Origin: CAXWPM01 sp965206125
GTDB lineage: Bacteria > Acidobacteriota > Terriglobia > 20CM-2-55-15
Direction of reading: 5' to 3'
Assembly (NCBI GenBank): GCA_965206125.1
Contig: CBDBIN010000042.1
Location: 1-64,000, forward strand
Length of the DNA: 64,000 bases
Positions 36,401 to 44,430 of this stretch are shown here, piece after piece. A program made the position numbers and the translations under genes. How positions within the stretch are numbered: the first letter of the stretch is position 1; every line of letters begins with the position of its first letter. The notes beneath the pieces were generated by a model. That model made no database searches. It had not been told where the DNA came from and saw only the letters and a program-made list of their open reading frames with translations.

Positions 36401-36965
36401 CTCCTTGGAAAGTGGCGGCATCACGGTATCGGAAGCAGGAGTTCCGGCAAACGCTGTGGGGACCGCGTTCCGGAGTTACGTCGAGTCCTCGGGAACGCCA
36501 GGGCTTGCCGGCTCGATCCGAACCGGGGTCGCGATCGCCAATACGTCAGAGTCTCCCGTCGACGTTAGTTTCGAGTTGACCCGTCTGGACGGCACGGCCG
36601 TGGCGTTGAGCACATCCGCCACCGTTCCGGGTTCGGGACAGGTCGCCCTGTTTATCGATGAGCTCTTTCCGACGCTGGAGAATCCGTTCAGCGGCATCGT
36701 GCGGATATCGTCGTCGTCCGGGTCGGTCGCGCTGGTGGGATTGCGCGCCCGAACGAACGAGCGTGGCGATTTCCTCATTACGACGACTCCGCCGTCCAAC
36801 GAGGCGGATCCGCCGTCGACCGAGGACCTGTTCTTCCCCCACTTCGCCGATGCGGGAGGGTGGACGACCCAATTCATCCTGTTCAGCGGTTCGAACCAGT
36901 CGGCGGCCGGAGTGCTGAGGTTTTTCGACCAGGAAGGAAGAATCCTGGATCTCCCTTTTTCTTAA
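33447..36965 (+). CDS. Large secreted SBBP beta-propeller lipoprotein
   Basis: I place the start at TTG 33447 after AAGGAAGG, giving 1,172 residues; a GTG at 33375 is an alternative. A hydrophobic signal ends at TTGC (Cys about residue 34). The N-terminal domain has the SBBP-protein hallmark FEQNLGQTREDVHYLARG; residues about 270-710 hold at least eight repeats of YSTYLGGSxxD...TGxTxSxDFPT (seven-bladed-type beta-propeller). The C-terminal 470 residues are two copies of a unit ending FFPHFADxGGWTTQ. Likely a surface protein; function unknown. Calcium-like DxDGN loops occur within the blades. Confidence 0.88.
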   Translation: MKRISSPLSSKPIRLGGLLCILLASFMIGATTGCIMLEPRVEPEDRATEPEISRVRLLPMTFEQNLGQTREDVHYLARGDGYSLFLRPEGAVLRLEKPAREVSGPMKSSRTEVLRMTLLGANPDAEAVGLDRTETRSHYFIGSDPSRWLRNVPGYAQVEFRDVYAGVDALYRGTGGDLEYDFIVHPGADPANIRLRIDGADRVYVDGQGNLVSEFEEGQLVQHPPTLYQEIGGERQIVGGGYELKGDEVRFSVGRYDPERTLIIDPIVAYSTYLGGSAVDTAFEIAVDGDGNAYVTGTTLSTDFPTAEALQSGARENGDAFIAKLTPDGSAAAFVTYVGGDSADVGRAITLDSVGNVFITGATDSTDFPLQGAIQNGSAGFFDVFITALSPSGDQLLYSTYLGGSGDDIGTDIALDTQDNILITGETDSPFFPTANAFQELGLDINDAFITKLNAQGTGFVFSTYLGFSSSGRAIVADEDGNVWVAGVTSSGNFPKVDPIQSTFRGEFDGFLARFGPTGALEFSTLLGGSDIDLPSGIAIESSEAVVVVGQTFSTDFPTVDAFQSSLGGGGDVFLTVLDVPGNAWSYSTYLGGSETDSAADVVVGIQGGIYVTGSTDSTDFPTVSPTQIDADARDVFVARLAAGSHLVTYSTYIGGSGDDVAGGLAVDNNRNLYITGSTTSTDFPTFGPLQSESAGDTDAFILRITPDQTTFELAGGGASFTTPGEAATTVAGYSQAIPDAGSTTPPGMAIFSFRSEGVVVSEASVPATTTLQTGRIYAQVGGSVNTGLAIANPNPESANVSFFFTDGNGTTFGSGSFPLEANSQIARFLNEEPFNGGPLVDGTFTFSSSLPVAVVALRGFTNERSEFLTTTLPVTTLPAASTDTILFPHFADGGGWTTQIVLVNPTGAPLSGSVEFRDTGEGEVRGQPVELALADGGIGSDFDYTIPSRSSVRLETANVGAVQTGSVRIVPDDGSLTPAGLAIFSLESGGITVSEAGVPANAVGTAFRSYVESSGTPGLAGSIRTGVAIANTSESPVDVSFELTRLDGTAVALSTSATVPGSGQVALFIDELFPTLENPFSGIVRISSSSGSVALVGLRARTNERGDFLITTTPPSNEADPPSTEDLFFPHFADAGGWTTQFILFSGSNQSAAGVLRFFDQEGRILDLPFS

Positions 36966-36983
36966 AGCTGTTAGGATCTCCCT

Positions 36984-37385
36984 ATGACGAAAGTCGAGAA
37001 AACTGACGAAGACTGGCGGAAGGAATTGACGCCGGAGCAGTACAACATCTGCCGGCAAAAGGGCACCGAACCTCCGTTCACCGGAAAATACCACGATTCC
37101 AAGGCACCCGGAACGTACCTTTGCGTCGCCTGCGGGAACAAGCTGTTCGATTCGGAAACGAAATTCGACTCCGGCAGCGGCTGGCCCAGCTTCTACCAGC
37201 CGGTCTCGGCGGAACAGGTCGCCCTCGAGGAGGACGACGGCCTCGGGATGCGCCGCACCGAAGTGATGTGCAGCTCCTGTGGCGCGCACCTCGGACACGT
37301 TTTCCCGGACGGGCCGCGCCCCACAGGCCTCCGCTTCTGCATCAACTCCGCCGCCCTGGACCTGGAAGCGAAGACCGAAGACTAG
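36984..37385 (+). CDS. msrB: Peptide-methionine (R)-S-oxide reductase
   Basis: The 133-residue enzyme repairs methionine-R-sulfoxide in proteins. It has the two zinc CxxC knuckles (CVAC, CSSC), the substrate loop SGSGWPSFYQP, GHVFPDGP and the catalytic Cys in RFCINSAAL. The second, resolving Cys (in some members near residue 60) is not obvious, so recycling may use thioredoxin directly. Length is typical. No signal peptide: cytosolic. Confidence 0.96.
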   Translation: MTKVEKTDEDWRKELTPEQYNICRQKGTEPPFTGKYHDSKAPGTYLCVACGNKLFDSETKFDSGSGWPSFYQPVSAEQVALEEDDGLGMRRTEVMCSSCGAHLGHVFPDGPRPTGLRFCINSAALDLEAKTED

Positions 37386-37394
37386 CCCGCTAGC

Positions 37395-37487
37395 GGTGAA
37401 AGTCGGATCTACACTGTATGGGCGGTCTACGACCGCCGTTTGTTCGGCGCTCATAGTGCGCCGCTACAGTTTTAGCCGACTTTCACC
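37395..37487. repeat. Intergenic REP-like cruciform element
   Basis: GGTGAAAGTCGG (37395-37406) and its reverse complement CCGACTTTCACC (37476-37487) enclose two smaller hairpins: GGCGGTC-TAC-GACCGCC (37421-37437) and GGCGC-TCATAGT-GCGCC (37446-37462). The inner GCCGCTACAG box also occurs near 12604. The whole forms a clover-like palindrome of 93 bases between convergent genes. Confidence 0.7.
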
Positions 37488-37538
37488 TCAAGACGACGGA
37501 ACGCCATCGTCCCCGCAACAACAGAACTTTAAGCCTCC

Positions 37539-38765
37539 TTACTCGATAACATCGCGGGTTGCAGATCGTTTTGGCAACAGGACATGTCGATTCTGCAGCC
37601 GAGATGAAACGACCGGCAACCCGTCTTCAATTTTCTTCCACGACACCAGTTTGTAATTTTGGTTCGCTCGGTCGTTCTTCCCATCCTGCACGACGAGAAC
37701 ACCTTTGGGGAAATAGGGTCCGAGGCCGACACTCACCACGTCGATGCCGTCTGTGTGGGTGACATCGTCGAAGCCGTTTCCCGCCACGATTCCGAAAGTC
37801 GTGACGTAGTCGTTAGGTTCTCCGCGAAGATAGACCACGAATCCATTGCTGCCCTGGCTGGATGCGATGAGGTAACCGGCGCCGCTCTCGCCATAGTAGA
37901 TAGCCAGGCCTTCGACGTCTTTACTCAGATGACCTCGGATGCCCGTGGAATCCACCAGACTGCGAACGGTCCCGCCATCGGGCTCTGCCCGGTATTTCCA
38001 GATTCCGACGTTCTCCTCGCTGATGTAGAAATGACCGAACTCGTCGTCGGCAACACAACCCTCTGTCTTTGAGCCGACTGCGAACGTGCGCACGATCTTA
38101 CCGGCGATGGCGTCGTTCCCATCGGCAAGAAGCTCCCACTGCTCGACTTCACCTTTCTTGGAGTTGACAAAGTAGTAATACTTTCCGGTCGACCGGCTGT
38201 GGTACAGGCACGAACCGTAGCTCGAAATCTGCGTGTGCGGAAATCGGCTTGTTAGCGGCTTGAGTCTGCGAGTGGCGATGTCGACCACGTAGATGGCGAC
38301 CGAATCGTCTTTCCGGTTGTTCGCGACGACCAGGTCTATGGATCGTTCGCCGAGAAGGAAATCGTAACGGACGTCCACGTTTCCCATTCGACCATCGGAA
38401 AGGAACTGGATCTGGCGACCGGTCAGATCGTAAACACCCAACCCAAGCTTTTTGTCAGTGGCGATAATGATGCTCTGTGAGGGATCTTCACGGTGGATCC
38501 AGATTGCCGGATCGTCCGCAGCGTCGCCGCCCGAGGGGACGGGATCTGTCTCGGCGCTGGCCACGATTCTCGTGGGTAGTGACGGAGCCAGATTCACGGC
38601 GGCAAATCCGGCGACCGGGATCTCGCTTCTGCCAACCCCGGGAACCAGCCACAGTGTAGCCAGACCACCGACCGCCAGGCATACAGCACCTATGGCGGCG
38701 GCAAGAGCACGTCTCATCCTGGCGACAACAGACGGGCGTTTTTCCCTTTCGCAGACTGTCTTCAT
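37539..38765 (-). CDS. Beta-propeller phytase (3-phytase) family protein
   Basis: Start ATG 38765 has an excellent AAAGGAGG site; the in-frame ATG seven codons earlier is less likely. The 408-residue protein has a signal/anchor at about residues 15-45 and then the BPP fold: DDPAIWIHREDPSQSIIIATDKKLGLGVYDL, DVRYDFLLG, NSKKGEVEQWEL, KDVEGLAIYYG and VVQDGKN, including the acidic calcium ligands typical of the family. Such enzymes release phosphate from phytate outside the cytoplasm. The last 30 residues beyond the propeller are unusual (ASRLQNRHVLLPKRSATRDVIE) and may be unrelated tail. Confidence 0.9.
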   Translation of the reverse strand: MKTVCEREKRPSVVARMRRALAAAIGAVCLAVGGLATLWLVPGVGRSEIPVAGFAAVNLAPSLPTRIVASAETDPVPSGGDAADDPAIWIHREDPSQSIIIATDKKLGLGVYDLTGRQIQFLSDGRMGNVDVRYDFLLGERSIDLVVANNRKDDSVAIYVVDIATRRLKPLTSRFPHTQISSYGSCLYHSRSTGKYYYFVNSKKGEVEQWELLADGNDAIAGKIVRTFAVGSKTEGCVADDEFGHFYISEENVGIWKYRAEPDGGTVRSLVDSTGIRGHLSKDVEGLAIYYGESGAGYLIASSQGSNGFVVYLRGEPNDYVTTFGIVAGNGFDDVTHTDGIDVVSVGLGPYFPKGVLVVQDGKNDRANQNYKLVSWKKIEDGLPVVSSRLQNRHVLLPKRSATRDVIE

Positions 38766-38938
38766 GACAAGGCCTCCTTTCCTCACGGGTTGATACCCGA
38801 ATCGCCGGTCTTCACCGGTAACTCACTGCGACAATCGGCCATCCGAACTTCTCGGATTCTAGTTGCACCGATCGCGATTATTGGCCACAGGACGACGACA
38901 CATCACGAAGCGATACTGTCACCCGAGGTAGAAGTCAG

Positions 38939-39397
38939 TCAGGAGGACGGGCCCTCCTCTGCGGATTCTTCGCCCAGGGCGGGGCTGTCCGCGCCGGCAG
39001 GCCGCCCGAGTTCCGACCGGATCACGCCGCTCGCATCCGCGAAGAACGATCGTTTGTCCACCGCGCCGTCTGGCGGTTCGGCGGTGATGCGATAGCCATC
39101 CGCCGCGGGCGTCCCCCGCATCCGGATCGTGTAGCCTGTGTCGCGGCGAGTGGGATCATCTTCGAGCGTCATGGCGCTCATCAGCTCGGCGACGGTCAGG
39201 GCATACCGGCGATTCATGGTCGAAAAGACGTCCTGCGCAGCCACCATCGCCTGCACAGCTTCGAGAGCGCCTTCCTCATCCGCCTCCGTGGTTTCGGCCG
39301 GGCCGGTTTCCGCTGTGGTTCCGCCCGCGGATGATGCCGGCTCGGAAGCACAACCGCACAGCAAGACAACAATCAGACTCGTTACCAAACTCTTCAT
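38939..39397 (-). CDS. Lipoprotein with pilin-like C-terminal domain
   Basis: Start ATG 39397 follows GGAGGTTGGG. The 152-residue product has lipobox LCGC (Cys16), an acidic Ala/Glu-rich linker (about residues 17-50) and a C-terminal domain with VQAMVAAQDVFSTMNRRYALTVAEL, YTIRMRG and the ending FFADASGVIRSELGRPAGADSPAL. Its plan matches the lipoprotein at 25622, and both look like lipidated relatives of minor pilins. It follows the EEP nuclease gene by 13 bases on the same strand. Confidence 0.75.
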   Translation of the reverse strand: MKSLVTSLIVVLLCGCASEPASSAGGTTAETGPAETTEADEEGALEAVQAMVAAQDVFSTMNRRYALTVAELMSAMTLEDDPTRRDTGYTIRMRGTPAADGYRITAEPPDGAVDKRSFFADASGVIRSELGRPAGADSPALGEESAEEGPSS

Positions 39398-39410
39398 CCC
39401 AACCTCCAAG

Positions 39411-40628
39411 TCATCCCGTCGCGTGGGACTCGGGCGTAAAATCGAGCAGGATGGGGTCGTGATCCGACAGTGGAGCGCCCGACGTTCCAAGGTCGCCCAG
39501 GATCTCACAACCGCTGCTCTGATCGCTCTGATCGGGCCGGATTCCCTTTCCGGCAAACCAATCCAGCTTCAATGAACATCGGCCACCCTGCGTCTCCAGC
39601 GCCCAATTGATGAACCAGAAGCACCACTGTGGGATCCATTCGCCCATGTTCCGGTTCGCTGCCAGATCCTGGGTCGAGTAATGCAGTGTACAGCCTCCGG
39701 GTACGTTGAGGTCCCGGTAGCGGTAGCCTCTCGATTCGATCTCCCGGAAGAGATGCCGCTCGAACCAGCGATCCGGGTAGGGGTAATGGTTGGCCAGAAC
39801 GCCTCGAACTCCCATCAGCACCCGGCGGCAGTACCCCAGGATGGAGTACAACGCCCGACTGGCATCGTGTGTCGTCGTGTTCCAGTCTCCTCCGATCAGC
39901 GCCGGCAGTCCCTGTTCGAGACTGTCTAGATGATCCAGTACGAGCTTCATCTGAAGGTGGCGATGACGCTGAGTGGAGTGGGCATCCAGGTGAACGACGA
40001 CAGCGCGAAACATCCCGGACGGATGGTCGACATCGGCAACGATCGCTCGCTGCGACCCGAGCCGCTTCTCACGTCCCGCCATCTTGTCTTTGCCGTTTGG
40101 AAGCGCGAGCGTGTGCACCCGCAGCAGGGGATGACGCGACATCAGGGCATTACCGTGTAGAGCCTGGGTGTTTTCTCCCTCGGCCTCCGCTTCCACGCCA
40201 GCGCCTTTGTTCAGCGCCAGATAACAGGGGGCGAAGACCCAGGCCAGGCCGAGCGCCTGGGCGATCTCCCTGGCGACGTGACGATTGGCGGCGCGCGCCA
40301 TGCCGTAGTCGACTTCAGTCAGCAGATAGACGTCACCGGACGCCAGGCGAGCGTCGGAGCGGAGCACATCGACGATTCCATCGAGCTGAATGCCTCGTTC
40401 GATGTTCCAGGCGACGGCTCGAATCGAAGACGATGATTCGGCGGAACCGGGGTCACGTGGCTGGTCGTCCTGTTCTATTCCCTCCAGTACGCGGTCGATC
40501 TCGGCTTTCAGGCCGGCATACAACGACGAGCGCTCACACGAAAGCGTACTGTCAAAACCCGCAAGGCCGGCAAAGTGGCTCTGCAGGTCGTGATCCAGAA
40601 CGGACCTGGGGGAGGTGCTAGTCGTCAT
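39411..40628 (-). CDS. Endonuclease/exonuclease/phosphatase (EEP) family protein
   Basis: Starting at ATG 40628, the 405-residue protein has the EEP active-site motifs in order: AVAWNIERG (Asn, Glu), LLTEVDYG, VHLDAHS, GGDWNTTTHD and the terminal SDHDPILLDF. These coordinate Mg2+ and the catalytic His. The family includes nucleases, sphingomyelinases and inositol phosphatases; no signal peptide is visible, so a cytosolic role is likely. Upstream of the pilin-like lipoprotein gene, probably one operon. Confidence 0.85.
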   Translation of the reverse strand: MTTSTSPRSVLDHDLQSHFAGLAGFDSTLSCERSSLYAGLKAEIDRVLEGIEQDDQPRDPGSAESSSSIRAVAWNIERGIQLDGIVDVLRSDARLASGDVYLLTEVDYGMARAANRHVAREIAQALGLAWVFAPCYLALNKGAGVEAEAEGENTQALHGNALMSRHPLLRVHTLALPNGKDKMAGREKRLGSQRAIVADVDHPSGMFRAVVVHLDAHSTQRHRHLQMKLVLDHLDSLEQGLPALIGGDWNTTTHDASRALYSILGYCRRVLMGVRGVLANHYPYPDRWFERHLFREIESRGYRYRDLNVPGGCTLHYSTQDLAANRNMGEWIPQWCFWFINWALETQGGRCSLKLDWFAGKGIRPDQSDQSSGCEILGDLGTSGAPLSDHDPILLDFTPESHATG

Positions 40629-40768
40629 CTTCGGGCGCCAGATTACCAGCCCGCCCACCCGATTGGGAAGTCTGGGCCTCGTCAACCGCTTCGGCCAACG
40701 TGAACCCGGTCTGAATCGGGTAGAATCGTCGGCGTATCGATCCACGAAAGGGGGACATTGACCGGTCG

Positions 40769-41775
40769 ATGAAGCGCCGATTCCAGATCGGTATCATGCT
40801 GCTGCTGAGCGAATACATCCTCGGCGGGGCGGGGTACAAGGTGCTCAGTCCGGAGACGCCCATCCTCGACTGCCTCTACATGGCGGTCATCACCGTCACG
40901 ACGGTGGGATACTCAGAGGTGATCGAGACCACCGCCAGCCCGATCCTGAGATCCTACACACTGCTCTTGATCCTGGCAGGAACAGGTGTGATGCTGTACT
41001 CGGTCTCCGTCGTCACGGCCTATATAGTAGAAGGAGACCTCAATCAGTATTTCTGGAAGAGACGAATGCAACGCCAGATTTCCTCCATGAAGGATCACTT
41101 CATCGTTTGCGGAGCGGGAGAAACCGGTCTCCGTATCGTTGAAGAACTCGACCGGACTCACAGGGAGTTCGTCGTCATCGATCCGGACCCGAACGCCGTC
41201 GCCCACTTTAGTGCCGACCACGAGAATCCGATCATTGAGGGAGACTCCGACAACGAAGAAGTATTGAAGACCGCTGGCGTCGAACGGGCGGCTGGCGTTG
41301 TCCTGGCCCTGCCAAACGACAGGGATACGCTGGTAACAACGCTCAGCATCCGGATGCTCAACCCGTCGGTCCGCATCGTCGTCAAGGAGATCGAACCGGG
41401 CATGGCCGAGCGGCTGGAACGAGCCGGGGCGGACGCCGTAGTCAATCCTGGTACGATCGGTGGCCTGCGCCTGGTCTCGGAACTCGTGAGGCCTTCAGTC
41501 GTGATGTTTCTCGACACGATGCTGCGCGATAAGGCCCGTCGCACCGGTTCGAAGAGCTTAAGATCACCGACGGTTGTGACTGGGCGAACAAACGCCTCGG
41601 TGACATCCCTGTAAGGTCGGAGTACGGGTTGTTCGTCGTCGGAGCGCGTCGGCCCGGTCAGGACTCTTTCGCCTACAACCCGGACGATGCCTGGCTCGTC
41701 GAGCCGGGCCAGACGCTGGTCGTACTCGGCGATGCCGACGACGTGATACGGGCCCGGGAGGCCCTGGAAATCTGA
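40769..41775 (+). pseudogene. Two-TM potassium channel with RCK/TrkA domains, frameshifted near the C-terminus
   Basis: The first frame encodes a helix, pore and second helix with selectivity filter TVGYSEV, then an RCK_N (TrkA-N) Rossmann domain (FIVCGAGETGLRIVEEL) that binds NAD(H)/nucleotide. At about 41548 one base appears lost (after CGCACCGG); resumed in the next frame it reads FEELKITDGCDWANKRLGDIPVRSEYGLF and the full RCK_C domain to TGA at 41775 (LVVLGDADDVIRAREALEI). Restored length is about 335 residues. The GYS rather than GYG filter is atypical. Immediately upstream of the Na+/H+ antiporter. Confidence 0.8.
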
Positions 41776-41842
41776 TTGTCAGCCAGGCCAGCGAACGACA
41801 CAGATCGCAGGAAGCGGCGAGGACGGAACGCGACGGAGGCTC

Positions 41843-44356
41843 ATGGAACTGGATCTCGTAACTGTCGTCCTTCTGCTTGCCGGACTGTTGCTGGCCTCCG
41901 CACTGATTTCGCTTGTCGCCAGCCGTATTCGACTTCCATACACCGTCGTCCTGGTCCTGTTTGGCTTCTTTGTACGCCTGGCATTCCTCGAATGGGAAGG
42001 CTTCGCGTTTCTCGACACTGAGATCCCCACCGAAGTCGTCTTCTTCATATTCCTGCCGACGCTTCTGTTCGAATCGTCGTTCAACCTCGATTCGAAAATC
42101 CTCTTCCGCAACATCGTCCCTGTCCTGACGCTTGCTATTCCTGCCTTCCTCATGTCAACAGCCATCGTCGGATATCTTGGCGCGTGGGCCCTGGGCCTGC
42201 CTCTGGCAACCGCGCTTCTGTTCGGAGCCCTGATTTCGGCAACAGATCCGGTTGCGGTCGTCGCGCTGTTCAAGGAACTGGGAGCCCCAAAGCGATTGAT
42301 GGTCCTGGTGGAAGGCGAAAGCCTGTTCAACGACGCCACGGCGATCGTTCTGTTCAACGTCCTGCTCGGCATCGCCGCAGGGACGGCCACCGCTTCGGTC
42401 GGGGGCGCCGTCAGCAGCTTCCTGGTCGTCTTTAGCGGAGGCATCGTCGTCGGGGGAGTGCTGGCATTCGGCTTCGCCTTCGTCCTGGGAAGTGTCCGCG
42501 ACAATGAACTCGTCGAGATCACGCTCACGACGATCGTGGCGTACATGTCGTTCATCATCGCCGAACACTACCTGCACGTTTCCGGCGTCATGGCGACCGC
42601 CACGGCTGGAATAATCCTGGGCGGCTGGGGACGCACGAAGATCTCTCCTTCGGTCAGCCACTTCATGCACTCGTTCTGGGAGTATCTGGCTTTCGTCGCC
42701 AACTCGCTGATCTTCGTCCTGGTCGGCCTGGCCCTGAGTACAGACCTTATCTTCCAGTTCCTCGTCGCGATGCTGCTGGCCATCCCCATCGTCTACTTCG
42801 CGCGCGCCGTCGGCATTGCGCTTATGGTCCCGATCGTCAACTGGACGCGGACGATCGAACCCATCGATAAACGCTACCAATTGGTCATGTTCTGGGGAGG
42901 CCTGCGGGGCGCTTTGGCTCTCGCGCTGGCACTCAGTCTGCCGCATGATTTCGCGAATCGGGAATTGATCCTTGTGGCTTCGATGGGCGTTGTCATGGCA
43001 ACGCTGCTCGTGAACGCCCTGACGATCGGCCCGTTGCTCAAGCTCCTGGGGTTCGACAGCCTATCGCCGGCGGAGTTATTCGCTCGCTTCGAGAGCCTCA
43101 CGCTGCTCAAGCGCGAAATCCGGGAGCGGATTCCCGACTTCGCCACGGAACGAGCGATCGCACCAGCCATCGTCGAAAAGGTCGGCGCTCGGTACCGGGC
43201 CGAAGAGAGACGCATCGAAGATGAACGGAAGCACGCCTTCTCTGAAGGCATGGAGTTTGCCGAAAAGGACCGGCTCCAGGTTCTTGCTAACCAGGCGCTC
43301 CGAACCGAAAAGCGGCACTACTGGGAGGAGTTCTCGAACGGCCACCTGACTGAACAGGCATACAAGCAGCTGATCAACGACGTCGATTACCAATCCGACC
43401 ATGTCAAGGCCTACGGCAGTCTGCCCGACACGTTCCGGGAAGCCGGAACCAAGGAGAGCGCTCTCGATCACCTCTTGTACAGGCTCGGAATGTTCAAGGG
43501 TTACGCACAGGAGCGCCGAGTACGGCACATTGCAGATCGATTCGAACAGAACCTGGCGAAGTCTGCAGCGGCCGCAAAGGTTAAAGCGTTACTGGACCGA
43601 ATACAGATGGACAGTTTCGTCGACGAAGACACCACGAGCGCCGTGGGCGACTACTACCGCCACCGCTCCGATAAGGCCAGACGCGAGCTGGCAGCGATGG
43701 CGAACGACTACCCGGAATACGTCGAACGGACCCAGGAGTTCCTGCTGACACGGAGCTGCCTTACGCAGGAGCAGTCGACGCTGGGTATGCTACGCGAGCT
43801 GGGCCTGATGCCCGACAAGGCCTACATGCAGCAGCGAGAAGAGATCCGGGAGGAATTCGAACGACTGCGCGCGCGTCCCGTCGAGGCGTTACGCCTGGAC
43901 CCGGAGTCGCTGCTGGCGCAGATCCAGCTCTTCGGGCTGTGTGGACCCGACAGCATTCAACGAATCGCCGCCATGATGGAGCCGGAGTCATTTGCCGAGG
44001 GAGACGATGTCGTTCGGCAGGGAGAGTCTGGTGACTCGATGTATGTCATCGCACGGGGAACGGTGGAAGTCCTGAGGGAAAGCGATGGCGAGCGACACAT
44101 GATGGCGCTGCTTTGCGCCGGAGGGTTCTTCGGAGAGATCGCCTTGCTTGCCGACACGACGCGAACCGCTACAGTACGGGCCGCCGCACCCTGTACCGTC
44201 CTGCGCCTCAGGCGGGAGAACCTGGAAAAACTCATGGAAATGTCGCCTGACATCCACGACGCCGTCCACAAGGCCTACAAGGAACGGCTCGCGGCGACGC
44301 GGTCGTTCGGTTCCGAAGAAGGGGAAGCGCCGGCCGGCGAGGTCTCACCGGCATAA
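41843..44356 (+). CDS. CPA1 Na+/H+ antiporter with C-terminal cyclic-nucleotide-binding domain
   Basis: The 837-residue protein starts at ATG 41843 after ACGGAGG. Residues 1-410 contain about 12 transmembrane helices with the CPA1 motif ISATDPVAVVAL and VEGESLFNDATAIVLFN (Asp pair that binds Na+/H+). Residues 410-690 are a long charged helical region; 695-815 form a cNMP-binding domain (GESGDSMYVIARGTVEVL ... FFGEIALLADTTRTATVRA). It exchanges Na+ (or K+) for H+ and may be gated by cAMP or cGMP. Such a plan resembles sperm-type NHE/SLC9C exchangers; the resemblance is only in order of domains. Confidence 0.93.
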   Translation: MELDLVTVVLLLAGLLLASALISLVASRIRLPYTVVLVLFGFFVRLAFLEWEGFAFLDTEIPTEVVFFIFLPTLLFESSFNLDSKILFRNIVPVLTLAIPAFLMSTAIVGYLGAWALGLPLATALLFGALISATDPVAVVALFKELGAPKRLMVLVEGESLFNDATAIVLFNVLLGIAAGTATASVGGAVSSFLVVFSGGIVVGGVLAFGFAFVLGSVRDNELVEITLTTIVAYMSFIIAEHYLHVSGVMATATAGIILGGWGRTKISPSVSHFMHSFWEYLAFVANSLIFVLVGLALSTDLIFQFLVAMLLAIPIVYFARAVGIALMVPIVNWTRTIEPIDKRYQLVMFWGGLRGALALALALSLPHDFANRELILVASMGVVMATLLVNALTIGPLLKLLGFDSLSPAELFARFESLTLLKREIRERIPDFATERAIAPAIVEKVGARYRAEERRIEDERKHAFSEGMEFAEKDRLQVLANQALRTEKRHYWEEFSNGHLTEQAYKQLINDVDYQSDHVKAYGSLPDTFREAGTKESALDHLLYRLGMFKGYAQERRVRHIADRFEQNLAKSAAAAKVKALLDRIQMDSFVDEDTTSAVGDYYRHRSDKARRELAAMANDYPEYVERTQEFLLTRSCLTQEQSTLGMLRELGLMPDKAYMQQREEIREEFERLRARPVEALRLDPESLLAQIQLFGLCGPDSIQRIAAMMEPESFAEGDDVVRQGESGDSMYVIARGTVEVLRESDGERHMMALLCAGGFFGEIALLADTTRTATVRAAAPCTVLRLRRENLEKLMEMSPDIHDAVHKAYKERLAATRSFGSEEGEAPAGEVSPA

Positions 44357-44357
44357 G

Positions 44358-44388
44358 AAGAGGCGGCGGTCAGTGACCGCCGCCTCTT
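44358..44388. terminator. Bidirectional terminator
   Basis: A perfect 15-bp inverted repeat (AAGAGGCGGCGGTCA around one base) lies between the antiporter and the leftward outer-membrane receptor gene, which converge on it. Confidence 0.85.
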
Positions 44389-44430
44389 AGAAACATCTCT
44401 CTTATAGAATGGGCCGACCGCCCCTCCTGC

